Assembly: GCF_014201145.1 (NCBI RefSeq)
Contig: NZ_JACHDP010000001.1
Span: forward strand, 1,550,001 to 1,614,000
Direction of reading: 5' to 3'
Length of the DNA stretch: 64,000 bases
DNA from: Micromonospora parathelypteridis
GTDB lineage: Bacteria; Actinomycetota; Actinomycetes; Mycobacteriales; Micromonosporaceae
The notes beneath the pieces are model-generated. The model worked only from the letters and a program-made list of their open reading frames with translations, searched no databases and was not told where the DNA came from. The position numbers and the translations under genes are program-made. Positions within the stretch are counted from its first letter, which is position 1; each line of letters starts with the position of its first letter. Positions 31,243-39,970 of the stretch are shown here, in pieces.

Positions 31243-32472
31243 TCATACCCCTACTCCCATGTGCTCAGCCAACTCCGCTACCGGAGAAGGCGGCGCACCA
31301 CGTGTGCGACGAAGGACGTCCGACATCACCTCGTGCGCGATCGGCCGGCAGCGGATCTCCGACGGAGCGAGCCGATCACCAAGCAGGAGCATCTCGCCGG
31401 CGTTCGCCACATCGCCCAGTTGGGCGTACCCGCGGGCGATGTCGAGCAGGTGGTGGGCGCGGCGTTCGGGCAGCAGCGCGTTGAAGGAGGGCTCCGCGAT
31501 GCGCAGTTGGTGCACCTCCACCGCCCGCCCCCCGTCGCCCAGCTCCACCGCGGCGGCGGCCCGGTGCAGTTCGACGTTGGTCGGCCCGAACGACGTCCAG
31601 TAGTGGTTGTAGTCGCCGCCGAGCAGCGTGGCGGCCTCCTGCGCACAGTTGATCAGGTCGTCGACGCTGGCCGAGTCACCGATGCGGGACGCGGCCATCG
31701 CGCCCTGCAGCAGCAGCATCCCGTAGACGGAGAGCCGGGCCGGGGTGACCTCGTTGCTCCCGCCCGGGGCCAGCCGGTTGGCGATCTGCACGTTCAGCTC
31801 GAGCGCGGGACGAGCCCGACCCATGGCGACCAGGGCGTTGCACACCCGGGTGGTGGCGATGCCGGCCAGCAGCGGGTCGTCGGCCCGTTGGGCCACCGCC
31901 ATCGAGCGGTCCGCGGCCAACCAGGCGAGCTCGCACTCACCGAGCTTGCGCAGCACCGAGGAGGCGATCTGGTAGACCTGCCCGAGCAGGTGAGCCGCCT
32001 CGGCGGCCTGCTCACCGCCGTACGCGGCATCGGCCGCCTGGGCGTCGCGCAGCAGCTTGGGCAGCGCCCGGGTGAGCATCCCGTAGCGGCCGTACTGGTA
32101 GGTGAGCCAGGCGTGGTTGACGGCCTTGCGCATGTCTTCCAGCGGCGGCGGACACGGCACCGCGTCGAAGTACGCGCTCATCGAGTCGTAGCGTTCCAGC
32201 GCCGCCCGGATCTCCTGCACCTCGATCTGGTCGATGCAGTTCAGCGCGTCGGTGCGGCGCTCCGGGTCCTTGCCCATGAGGAGCTGCACGTCCACCTGGA
32301 GGATGTCGGCGATCTCGTAGAGGACGGAGAACTTGTCCAGCCGGCGGACGCCGCGTTCGACCTTGTCCACCCAACTCTTCGACTTGCCCAGCCGGTCGGC
32401 GAAGACCTGCTGCGACATCTTGCGTCGGCCCCGCCAGTAGGCAACTCGCCGTCCTATGGGTAGCTCGTCCAT
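31243..32472 (-). CDS. XRE-type regulator with TPR-like C-terminal region
   Basis: A 409-residue protein from the ATG at 32472 (MDELPIGRRVAYWRGRRKMS). Residues 5-60 form a Cro/CI helix-turn-helix (MSQQVFADRLGKSKSWVDKV). After a linker, about 300 residues of helical pairs resemble TPR units (for example YGMLTRALPKLLRDAQAADA and AEAAHLLGQVYQIASSVLRK). This architecture is frequent in actinomycete regulators controlled by peptide or protein partners. It is divergent from the primase-polymerase-like gene and upstream of the flavoprotein, so the three probably form one module. Ligand unknown. Confidence 0.85.
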   Translation of the reverse strand: MDELPIGRRVAYWRGRRKMSQQVFADRLGKSKSWVDKVERGVRRLDKFSVLYEIADILQVDVQLLMGKDPERRTDALNCIDQIEVQEIRAALERYDSMSAYFDAVPCPPPLEDMRKAVNHAWLTYQYGRYGMLTRALPKLLRDAQAADAAYGGEQAAEAAHLLGQVYQIASSVLRKLGECELAWLAADRSMAVAQRADDPLLAGIATTRVCNALVAMGRARPALELNVQIANRLAPGGSNEVTPARLSVYGMLLLQGAMAASRIGDSASVDDLINCAQEAATLLGGDYNHYWTSFGPTNVELHRAAAAVELGDGGRAVEVHQLRIAEPSFNALLPERRAHHLLDIARGYAQLGDVANAGEMLLLGDRLAPSEIRCRPIAHEVMSDVLRRTRGAPPSPVAELAEHMGVGV

Positions 32473-32720
32473 CTCCCCATCCTCCCCTGCCGCCGGCGAC
32501 CAATCGAGTCGGGGCGATGTCCGCGGGTGCGGCGGCTTTCGTTCATCTCCAGGTTTTCGCTGGTCGCACACGATGTACGTCAGCCGTACAGCCAGTCCTC
32601 GTACTTTTCGTGCAAGTTGCACGGGCCGTTCGTCAACCTCAACGATCGTGGGTTACGGCAGTGACGGTGCTCGACATGCGACCTGGCGATCGCCGGGCAC
32701 GACGAGAGGAGATGGCACAC

Positions 32721-33392
32721 ATGTGGGGGAACGTCGTACCGCGCGTCGCCGAACTGTCGCCGCTGGAACGGGTCCGGCTGCGCCGGGTCGCCATGCGATA
32801 CGCCACACACGGGTGGGAGGTCACCCCGGGGGCCTGTCTGGCCCGCAGCCGCTTCGTCTGCGGCCGGGCCGGCTGTCCCACCGTGGGCTGCCACCCCGCC
32901 CTGGAGAACTGGGAGCTGGCCGCCAGCGCCGACCCGTCCCGGGTGGCCACCTGGTGGCGCAACCGCCCGCACGGGGTGCTGCTGCCCACCGGCCGGGCCT
33001 TCGACGTGCTGGAGGTCCCCGCCCACCTGGGCCGGCACGTGCTCGACGCGGTGCAGACCCACCCGGCCGGCACCGGCGTACGCGGACCGGTGCTGGTCAC
33101 CCCCACCGGGCGGTGGATGTTCCTGGTCCGCCCCGGCGATCCGCTCCGGCCGGAGCTGGAGCACTGCTTCCACGTGGTCCGGCACGGGCCGGGCTCGTGG
33201 ATCCCTGCGCCGCCCACCCGGCTGCCGGAGGGGACGGTCCGCTGGGCGGTCGCCCCCGAGCAGGCCCGCTGGCAACTTCCGGATTCGTACCTCGTGCAGA
33301 ACACGTTGATCGGGGCGCTGCGCGCCAGCGGGGTGACGCTCGCCCCCGACCTGCTCCCCGGTCACCTGCCGCTACCCCGACGAGGCATGTGA
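32721..33392 (+). CDS. Primase-polymerase-like protein, probably inactive
   Basis: A 223-residue protein. The ATG at 32721 is chosen because GAGAGGAG sits 9 bases upstream; nearer in-frame ATGs are too close to that box. It matches the N-terminal part of actinobacterial bifunctional DNA primase/polymerase (AEP) proteins: AMRYATHGWEVTPGACL, then VCGRAGCPTVGCHPALENWE and GVLLPTGRAFDVLEVP. In active AEPs the last block carries a metal-binding DhD; here it reads DVLEV, so catalysis is doubtful. A regulatory or DNA-binding role is more likely. It is divergent from the XRE/TPR regulator. Confidence 0.75.
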   Translation: MWGNVVPRVAELSPLERVRLRRVAMRYATHGWEVTPGACLARSRFVCGRAGCPTVGCHPALENWELAASADPSRVATWWRNRPHGVLLPTGRAFDVLEVPAHLGRHVLDAVQTHPAGTGVRGPVLVTPTGRWMFLVRPGDPLRPELEHCFHVVRHGPGSWIPAPPTRLPEGTVRWAVAPEQARWQLPDSYLVQNTLIGALRASGVTLAPDLLPGHLPLPRRGM

Positions 33393-33497
33393 GACAGGCG
33401 CGATCGACGATTCCATCCGGTGCCCGACAGCGTCGCCGGGGCGCCGGTCCTCGTTGACAGGAAGACGGCGCGAACGCGCGCCACGAACGGGGGAACG

Positions 33498-33659
33498 ATG
33501 TCCACGGACGACAGGGCGCCTCATCCCGGCGGCACCGAACCGCCCCGGCGCAGCCACCCACGGCACCGCTGGGCCGGCACCCGGCCGTCCGGTTCGCGCC
33601 CCGGCCGCCCACGCCCCACCGGCTCCCGCCCGGCCGGCACCAACCGCCCGCTGCGTTAG
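33498..33659 (+). CDS. Small Pro/Arg-rich protein
   Basis: A 53-residue frame starting MSTDDRAPHPGGTEPPRRSH, then almost entirely Pro, Arg, Gly, Ser and Thr. A GGGGGAACG box lies just before the ATG. No domain; likely disordered, very basic. It may be a real small protein or a chance frame in GC-rich DNA. Its stop codon overlaps a 28-bp repeat shared with the apbE end. Confidence 0.4.
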   Translation: MSTDDRAPHPGGTEPPRRSHPRHRWAGTRPSGSRPGRPRPTGSRPAGTNRPLR

Positions 33660-33713
33660 TCGGCCAGCGGGGCGCTGGCGGAGCTAGTCGGCCAGCGGGA
33701 CGCTGGCGGAGTG
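33658..33713. repeat. 28-bp tandem duplication at the end of apbE
   Basis: 33658-33685 and 33686-33713 match at 25 of 28 positions (AGTCGGCCAGCGGGGCGCTG in the first copy). The second copy encodes the last codons of the reverse-strand ApbE gene; the first is a non-coding duplicate beyond its stop. Confidence 0.8.
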
Positions 33714-34454
33714 GTATTGGCGGCCGTCGTCGGTGACGACGGCGTGGCGGTAACCGCCCAGGCGGTCCAACCAGCCGAGACCGGTGACCCCCATCGCCAG
33801 GGCGGCGGTGGCGTACGCGTCGGCCACCCCGAGATTGGCGCCGACCACGGTCACCGAGCGCAAGCCGCTGGCCGGCGTGCCCCGGCGCGGGTCCAGCACG
33901 TGCCGGCCCCGCTCGTAGACGCCGGACGTGGCCACGGCCAGGTCGGTCCCGGTGAGCACCAGGCAGGTCGCCATGGCGTCCCACGGGTGCCGGATGCCGA
34001 TGCGCCACGGCGCTCCGGCCGGCGAGAGGCCGCGCACGCGGAGGTCGCCGCCGGCGTTCACACAGTGGTTCGCGGCACCGGCGGCGAGCAGACGATCCGA
34101 GGCGACCTGGGCCGCCCAGCCCTTCACGAAGCCGGACGGGTCGAGCCGCCCGGTGGCGTACGCGTCGAAGAACCCGTCGGTGGCACCCCACAGGTCGGCG
34201 CAGGCCTCCAGCACGAACCGCAGGTCCGCCGACGCCTCGGAGAGCAGCACCTCGCCCCGGTCGAAGCGGCACACCTCGCTCTCCGGCTTGTACGTGCTGA
34301 ACCGGGCGTCCACCTCACGCATCCAGGCGAAGACCTCGTCGGCCAGCTCGGTCAGGGTCGCCGCTGGCAGGTCGTCGGCGAGGTCCAGGGTGATCGCCGT
34401 ACCCATGATCTGTTCGACCCGGCACAGCCCGGGTCGGGTCATCGCCGCCGGCAC
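33684..34454 (-). CDS. apbE: FAD:protein FMN transferase
   Basis: A 256-residue flavin transferase from the GTG at 34454, one base after the stop of the FMN-binding gene, with GAGCAGG 9 bases upstream (an ATG at 34442 is an alternative). Family motifs: VEQIMGTAITLDL at the start, DGFFDAYATGRLDPSGFVKG in the middle, HCVNAGGDLRVRG for FAD binding, and HVLDPRRGTPASGLRSVTVV with the Mg-coordinating Asp region. ApbE moves FMN from FAD onto a Thr of the target outside the membrane. The target is clearly the preceding FMN-binding protein, which has the flavinylation motif. Last gene of a five-gene operon. Confidence 0.95.
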   Translation of the reverse strand: MPAAMTRPGLCRVEQIMGTAITLDLADDLPAATLTELADEVFAWMREVDARFSTYKPESEVCRFDRGEVLLSEASADLRFVLEACADLWGATDGFFDAYATGRLDPSGFVKGWAAQVASDRLLAAGAANHCVNAGGDLRVRGLSPAGAPWRIGIRHPWDAMATCLVLTGTDLAVATSGVYERGRHVLDPRRGTPASGLRSVTVVGANLGVADAYATAALAMGVTGLGWLDRLGGYRHAVVTDDGRQYHSASVPLAD

Positions 34455-34455
34455 G

Positions 34456-35052
34456 TCAGAACGCCTGCTCGATCGCGCCTCGCAGCGACTGCTTGTAGGA
34501 GTTGCTGGTCTCGGTGGCACCGGAGACGGTGTTCACGTTGGCGCTCTGCTTCTGCACCACCTCGCCGCCGGTGCCGTCGTACCTGCCGCTGACGTCGCCG
34601 CTGTGGATGTCGGATTCACCCCCGCTGGGCAGTGACAGCGCGACGGCGTCGACGATCCGGTTACCGGAGACCACGATCTGCACCTGCACGTACCCGTACT
34701 CGTTGTCCACGCCCGGCCCGGTGACCCGGCGGGTGGTCGGCTGCGCCGCCTTCGTGGTGGTCCGCGGCGCGGCGGGAGCCTTCGTGGTGGTGCGGGTGCC
34801 GGACGGCCGGGCCGCGCTCTTGCTGGGTTTGGGCGACGACGGCGCGCCGGGAGCCACCGACGGCGTCGGTGCCCCGGCCGCCGGGTCGGCGGGCGGGTCG
34901 ACGCTCGGGTCGACGTCCTGCGGGGTGGGGTTGACCGGCTGGGCGCTCGGCAGGTTCTGGGCGACCTGGGTGGTGCCCGGCGAGCCCTTGAACACCACCA
35001 GCGCGGTGGTGCTGGCGGCCAGGCCGGTGATCGCGAGCAACGCGCGACGCAT
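34456..35052 (-). CDS. FMN-binding protein with flavinylation motif and long PT-rich linker
   Basis: A 198-residue membrane-anchored or secreted protein. Residues 1-22 are a hydrophobic signal/anchor (MRRALLAITGLAASTTALVV). Residues 30-110 are a Pro/Thr/Ala/Lys-rich linker that would span the wall. The C-terminal FMN-binding domain has VQIVVSGNRIVDAVALSLPS and the ApbE target sequence NTVSGATETSNSY with Thr180 as the expected covalent FMN site. It should pass electrons outward from the membrane flavocytochrome encoded upstream. The gene is 12 bp downstream of that gene and is followed by apbE. Confidence 0.9.
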   Translation of the reverse strand: MRRALLAITGLAASTTALVVFKGSPGTTQVAQNLPSAQPVNPTPQDVDPSVDPPADPAAGAPTPSVAPGAPSSPKPSKSAARPSGTRTTTKAPAAPRTTTKAAQPTTRRVTGPGVDNEYGYVQVQIVVSGNRIVDAVALSLPSGGESDIHSGDVSGRYDGTGGEVVQKQSANVNTVSGATETSNSYKQSLRGAIEQAF

Positions 35053-35064
35053 GGATTGCCCTTC

Positions 35065-36483
35065 CTACAACTCGAACGTGGCCAGGTGGATCTGCCGTCG
35101 GGGCACGCCGGCCCGGCGCAGCGCGCGGACCGACTGCTCCACCAGCCCGGGTGGCCCGCACAGGTAGACGTCGCGCCGGGCCACGTCGGGCACCAGTTGA
35201 CGCAACCCGTCCGGGCTCATCAGCTGACGGGGGCCGGGGTCGTCGCGGGAACCGATGACGTACCAGACCGAGGTGTCGCGCTCCTGAGCCAGCCAGTCCA
35301 GCTCACGGCTGAGCAGCACGTCGGCCGGGGTCCGGGCCCGGTAGATCAGGGCGGCGCCCGGTGGCAACTCCTCCAGCATGGCTCGGATCGGCGTGATGCC
35401 GCTGCCGCCGGCGATCAGCAGGGCCCGCTCGCGGACCCGGTGCGCGGCGGTGAAGGTGCCCGACGGGCCCTGCGCCCAGACCCGGGTGCCCGGGTCCAGG
35501 TCGCGCAGGTCCGCGGTGTGCGCGCCGACGACCTTGACGGTGAGCCGCAACCAGCGACCGTTCCCAGCGGCGGAGACGGAGAACGGGTGCGACTGCCACC
35601 AGCAGCCCCGGGTGAGGAAGCGCCAGCGGAAGTACTGGCCGCCGAGCATCGCCAGCCGGCCCAGCCGCTCACCGGTGAGGTAGATGGAGATGGTGTCCGG
35701 GCTCTCGGCGACGACGTCGGCGACCCGCAGCTTGTAACGCAGGTTGAACGCCAGCGGCGCGATTACCCGACCCCAGAGCAGGGCGGCGACCACCAGCAGG
35801 TAGAGCGCGATCCAGCCGGTGCGGACCGGTCCCGGCTTGTACAGCTGCGCCCCGTGGGTGAACTGGTGGCCGAAGCCGAGCAGCAGGATCAGGTAGCTGG
35901 ACAGGTGCAGCAGGTGCCACAGCTCGTAGGGCAGCGCCCGCCGGATCGCCCGGATGCTGCTGAACCCGACCAGCATCATGATGCCGGTGGCGACGAACGC
36001 CGAGACCATGTCCTCGTAGTCACCGAGCAGCGTGCCGACCTCGGCGAGAACCGACTGGTTACGCAGGTCCGCGTAGCCGACGAGGATCAGCGACATGTGC
36101 GCCAGCACGGCGACCAGCAGGGTCGCGCCGACGTCGCGATGCCACCGGGCCATCTGCTCGCCGCCGATCCACCGTTCCAGCACCGGCAGCCGGCTCATCA
36201 TCAGCACCTGCACCAGCAGCAGGTAGCCGGCGATCAGGCCGCTGATCCGGCCCGCCGCGGTGACGGTGGCCGCGGTGCTCCGCAACGAGCCGGCGGGGGT
36301 GCCCAGCCACCACGGCAGCACGCTGGCGAGCAGACCGACCAGGAGCAGCAGGGCCAGCAGCCGTCGGCCGCCGGGTCCGCGCCGGGCCGGGATCTGCGGG
36401 GGTACGGGCGCAGCCGACCGGCCGCCGTGCCGGGACGAGGTCCCGGTACGACGGCCGGCGGCGTGGGTGTGCGAATGCGTCAC
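35065..36483 (-). CDS. Ferric-reductase-like membrane flavocytochrome
   Basis: A 472-residue protein. A disordered His/Arg-rich N-terminus is followed by six helices (about 45-240) with probable haem His residues in MARWHRDVGATL, LAHMSLI, LWHLLHLSSY and GFGHQFTHG. The cytosolic half is an FNR-type reductase: FAD motif CWWQSHPFSVSAAG, NAD(P) motifs LIAGGSGITPIRAMLEE and VYLCGPPGLVEQSVRAL. The protein carries electrons from NAD(P)H through FAD and haem to the outer face. Its ATG overlaps the stop of the DUF1501 gene (ATGA), and the FMN-binding and ApbE genes follow, so the chain NAD(P)H-FAD-haem-FMN is encoded in one operon. Confidence 0.9.
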   Translation of the reverse strand: MTHSHTHAAGRRTGTSSRHGGRSAAPVPPQIPARRGPGGRRLLALLLLVGLLASVLPWWLGTPAGSLRSTAATVTAAGRISGLIAGYLLLVQVLMMSRLPVLERWIGGEQMARWHRDVGATLLVAVLAHMSLILVGYADLRNQSVLAEVGTLLGDYEDMVSAFVATGIMMLVGFSSIRAIRRALPYELWHLLHLSSYLILLLGFGHQFTHGAQLYKPGPVRTGWIALYLLVVAALLWGRVIAPLAFNLRYKLRVADVVAESPDTISIYLTGERLGRLAMLGGQYFRWRFLTRGCWWQSHPFSVSAAGNGRWLRLTVKVVGAHTADLRDLDPGTRVWAQGPSGTFTAAHRVRERALLIAGGSGITPIRAMLEELPPGAALIYRARTPADVLLSRELDWLAQERDTSVWYVIGSRDDPGPRQLMSPDGLRQLVPDVARRDVYLCGPPGLVEQSVRALRRAGVPRRQIHLATFEL

Positions 36484-37874
36484 GCGTACAGCTTCATCGG
36501 GGCGTACTTTTGGCGGGGGAAGACCTTCTGGACCTCCGCATTGGTGAGCCCGAACCGGCCCTGGGCCACCGCGCCGTACACGTTGAACATGTTGTTGGAC
36601 TCCGGCACGTCACCAGAGTCCAGTTTGTCCAGACCGCTCCAGTTGCCGAGCAGCGAGCCGGCCAGCTTCTTGCCGGAGAGGATCGTGACCACCCCACCGT
36701 GCCCGTGGTCGGTGCCGCCGGTGTTGGAGCCGACGCGGCGGCCGAACTCGCTGGACACCATGATCGTCACATCGGCGGCCTGCGGGCCGAGGTCGGTGAA
36801 GAAGGCCGCCATCGCGTTGGCCAACTCGTTCAACCGGCGGTGCAGTTGGCCACCCGCACTGGTGCCCTGGTTCTCGTGGGTGTCGTAACCGCCCATGCCG
36901 ACGGTGGCGACCCGGACGTTCGCCCCGCCCTTGATGAGCTGGGCGAGTTGCTTGAACGCGTTGCCGACGCCCTCGTACTTGACACCCTCGACCGGCTCGT
37001 ACGGCTTGGCGGCCAATTGCTGGGCGGTGGCCAGCGCGCCCATGCCCTCCTGCACGGCCTCCTCCACCGGGTGGTTGATCCCGGTGAAGAGCCCCTTGAT
37101 GGCCTTCTCGGTGGCGGCGCGGAAGCGCTCGTCGCCGTTGAGTCGCAGCGACCCGACGTTGTTCAGCGACAGCGCACCGTTGTTGCCCACCAGTGAACGG
37201 GGCAGCGTGCTGCCGATGCCGACGCTGCGGAACGCGGTGCCCTTGCCCAGGTTGTCGACCAGACCGTCCAGCCAACCCCGGCCGCCGGTCTCGTTGGGCA
37301 GCCCGCCCAGGTTGCAGGCGTCTGCGGCCTGGAAGTGGCTACGCGACAGCCGCTCGTCCGAAGTCCCCGGGATGAAGCCCAACTGACCGGCCGTGAGCCA
37401 CTTCTCCAGCGGCTTGAACGCGCTGGTCAGCTTGAAGCCGCGGTCCAGGGCCAGCGAGTCGTTGCCGAGCAGCAGATCGGGACGGGCCTTGGCGAGCACG
37501 GGGTCGTTGTCCGGCGCGACCAGGCTCAGCCCGTCCAGCCCTCCGTAGAGGAAGACGTGGATCAGGGTGCCGGTCTTGGTCGCCGCGAACGACGCCGACG
37601 TGGTGACGAACTGGGCGGTGGCCAGGGCGGTGGCGGTGGCCGCGGCACCGGCGACGAACGTCCGCCGGGTGACGCCACGACCGTCCTGCTGCGCCTCCTC
37701 CAGGTTCTCCAGCGTGCGGTAGCGGTCGAACTCGGTGGCGTTCTCGGCGGCGACGATGTCCGCCTCGGCACGCAGCAACGCCTCGGCCGGGTTGTCGGCC
37801 AGCCGCCGCACGTCGGGGCAGTCGGGGTGCAGGGGGAAAGAGTTGTACACAGTCTTCTCCATCGGGTGCCTCAC
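36480..37874 (-). CDS. DUF1501 protein with Tat-type signal
   Basis: A 464-residue protein. The first 65 residues are charged, then a twin-arginine signal begins at 70-71: VTRRTFVAGAAATATALATA. The mature part is DUF1501, a sulfatase/alkaline-phosphatase-like fold: LIHVFLYGGLDGLSLVAPDN, RSHFQAADACN, YDTHENQG, SSEFGRRVGSN and TDHGHGGV, with the Asp/His residues that in relatives hold metal. Members are nearly always encoded with DUF1800 proteins; no enzymatic activity has been shown. It overlaps both its neighbours by 4 bp (ATGA), so it is coupled to DUF1800 upstream and to the flavocytochrome downstream. Confidence 0.9.
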   Translation of the reverse strand: MRHPMEKTVYNSFPLHPDCPDVRRLADNPAEALLRAEADIVAAENATEFDRYRTLENLEEAQQDGRGVTRRTFVAGAAATATALATAQFVTTSASFAATKTGTLIHVFLYGGLDGLSLVAPDNDPVLAKARPDLLLGNDSLALDRGFKLTSAFKPLEKWLTAGQLGFIPGTSDERLSRSHFQAADACNLGGLPNETGGRGWLDGLVDNLGKGTAFRSVGIGSTLPRSLVGNNGALSLNNVGSLRLNGDERFRAATEKAIKGLFTGINHPVEEAVQEGMGALATAQQLAAKPYEPVEGVKYEGVGNAFKQLAQLIKGGANVRVATVGMGGYDTHENQGTSAGGQLHRRLNELANAMAAFFTDLGPQAADVTIMVSSEFGRRVGSNTGGTDHGHGGVVTILSGKKLAGSLLGNWSGLDKLDSGDVPESNNMFNVYGAVAQGRFGLTNAEVQKVFPRQKYAPMKLYA

Positions 37875-39970
37875 CGGAGGTGGTGCTGGGGGGAAGCGAG
37901 GATCGCCCGCGCGACGGCGGTGATGGCCCCGTTGAATTTGGCGTCGACCTTGGCGGTCGCCGGCACGCCGGCCACGCCGAGGATCAGGTTCTTCTCCCGC
38001 GCGCTCAGCTTCTGACCCACCAGCCGCTGGGAGAGGGCGTCCACGTACGCCCCGGCGGTGGCCGGCGGCTTGGCGACCAGCTTCTCCGGAGCCGTGTACG
38101 TGAAGGTGGTGCGGTAGCCGGCGAGGAGCTCGCCCGCCTCGTTCCAGCCGTTGACCATGGTGCCGGCCGACGTCCAGGCGACGTAGACGTCCGGGTAGCC
38201 GTCCGGGGTGGGCTGACCCATCGGGAAGTGGCCCAGCTCGCGCAGCTTGTCGTGGATCTGCCGCAGGCCCCGGGCGTACGGGGTGCGCTTGTTGTCGCCG
38301 TTGTTGTGCTTCGGCGACGCTTCCGGCGAGACGCCCAGGATGCGGTACGTGGCGACCAGGTACTCCATCGGCCGACGCACCTTCTGGCCCACACCGGCCC
38401 AGAACTCGGTGGAGCAGAAGAGCGCCATCAGCACCGGCTTGATCAGGCCGTTGTTGGTGGTGTAGATCTTGGCCAGCCGGTCCACCAGGGACTTCGGCGG
38501 GGTGTCCGAGACGAACCGCGTCGCCAGGCTCTGCGCGACGTACTTCGCGGTCGACGGGTGCTTCGCGATGTAGGTGATGTACGCGTCGATCGCCGCGTCG
38601 GCCTTCTTCGGGTCCGCCGAGTTGTTCGCGTGGGTGAAGCCGAGGATCTTCACCTTGCCGACGTAGTGCTGCTCGGGCTTGAAGACGTACTTGCCGTCCT
38701 TGTCGATGCCGCGGCCCGTCTGCAGCATGGCCGCCTGCCGGACGTCCTGCTCCTCGTAACCACCGTCGACGCCGACCGAGTAGAGCTCGAGGTTCTCCCG
38801 GGCGAGGTTCTCGTTGATCGCGTCCTTGCGCGAGTCCTTCTGGTTCAGGTAGATCAGCAGCGCGGGGTGCTTGTTCGCGGCGACCAGCATCTCCGGGTAG
38901 CTGCCCAGCGCGTGCTTGCGCACGACGTCCTGGTCGAACGAGTTGCGGTAGACCTCGCCGCCGTCGAAGTCGGCGGCGACGTGCAGGAAGTCGTTCCAGA
39001 AGTCGACCATCACCTCGAACAGCTGGCGGTTGGACCAGATCTGCCGGGCGACGGTCGCGTCGACCATCTCCCGCTCGGGCTGGGCGCCCTGGTCGTTGAG
39101 CTGGTCGCGCTGGGCGCGCAACTGCTGCGTGTTGAGCTTCAGGGTGGGCAGCTCGGCGAGCTTCAGCTCGGCCTTGCTCGGCTCGATCTTCTCCGGGGCC
39201 AGCTGGGCGCGGATCCAGGCGTCGATGCCCTGATTCTTGATGTCGGCGATCACCGCGGGCGTCGGCCCGAAGGTGGCCCGCCGGGCCAGGTGCAGGATCG
39301 GGTCCTTGGCCAGCACGGTCTTGACGGTCACCTGGGTCGCCGCCGCGGCGGCGGCCGGACCGGACAGGGTCCGTCCACCGGCCGGCGCGTTCTTCTTCAG
39401 CGCCTCGCCGGCCCGGGAGCCCATGTAGCTCTCGTTCTGCTCGGTGTAGGTGCGCACCGTGCTGGGCTGCTGGCCGCTGGGCCGCGCCGCGGTGCCGTCG
39501 GTCACCGTGCTGCCGGTCGCGTCGCCGGCCACGGCCTCGTCGCCGAACAGGCCGCGGAGCTGCGGGGTCATGGCGAGCGCCGCGCCACCGGCGACGACGG
39601 CAGCGGTGCCGCCGAGGGCGACCATGGCCTTGCGCCGGCCGACCTTGCGACCGGGCTCGTCGTCATCGTCCAGAGTGGGGAGTCCGGTGCCGGCCGGCCG
39701 CGTCGGGGCCGGACGGCCGAGACCCTCCGGGCCGACCCACTGCGGGCCGCGCGGGCCGGGGGCGGGGTGTCCGGCGTGCGCGTACCCGTCGCCGTACTGC
39801 TCGCGCGGGTCGGCCTGCGCCGGGTAGCCGCCCTGGTAGGGGTTAGGCGAGTCGTACCCGTAGGGCGCGGACGCGTTGGGGTCGCCGTAACCGTCCGCGC
39901 TGTGGTGCTGGCGTCCGTCCCAACCGCGGTCGTCCCGCGGTCGACGTGGTGGCACATTCTGGTCGGCCAT
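37871..39970 (-). CDS. DUF1800 protein with long disordered N-terminus and Tat-like signal
   Basis: A 699-residue protein. Residues 1-110 are Pro/Gly/Tyr/Asp-rich and probably disordered. A twin-Arg motif at 112-113 is followed by MVALGGTAAVVAGGAALAMT, a Tat-like signal or anchor. DUF1800 follows from about 220: HLARRATFGPTPAVIADIKN, then QIWSNRQLFEVMVDFWNDFL and HVAADFD, LENLELYSVG-like NLARENLELYSVG and VRRPMEYLVATYRILGVSP. The family is secreted, often polymer-associated, of unknown activity. First gene of the operon; no classical Shine-Dalgarno is visible at its ATG. Confidence 0.9.
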   Translation of the reverse strand: MADQNVPPRRPRDDRGWDGRQHHSADGYGDPNASAPYGYDSPNPYQGGYPAQADPREQYGDGYAHAGHPAPGPRGPQWVGPEGLGRPAPTRPAGTGLPTLDDDDEPGRKVGRRKAMVALGGTAAVVAGGAALAMTPQLRGLFGDEAVAGDATGSTVTDGTAARPSGQQPSTVRTYTEQNESYMGSRAGEALKKNAPAGGRTLSGPAAAAAATQVTVKTVLAKDPILHLARRATFGPTPAVIADIKNQGIDAWIRAQLAPEKIEPSKAELKLAELPTLKLNTQQLRAQRDQLNDQGAQPEREMVDATVARQIWSNRQLFEVMVDFWNDFLHVAADFDGGEVYRNSFDQDVVRKHALGSYPEMLVAANKHPALLIYLNQKDSRKDAINENLARENLELYSVGVDGGYEEQDVRQAAMLQTGRGIDKDGKYVFKPEQHYVGKVKILGFTHANNSADPKKADAAIDAYITYIAKHPSTAKYVAQSLATRFVSDTPPKSLVDRLAKIYTTNNGLIKPVLMALFCSTEFWAGVGQKVRRPMEYLVATYRILGVSPEASPKHNNGDNKRTPYARGLRQIHDKLRELGHFPMGQPTPDGYPDVYVAWTSAGTMVNGWNEAGELLAGYRTTFTYTAPEKLVAKPPATAGAYVDALSQRLVGQKLSAREKNLILGVAGVPATAKVDAKFNGAITAVARAILASPQHHLR

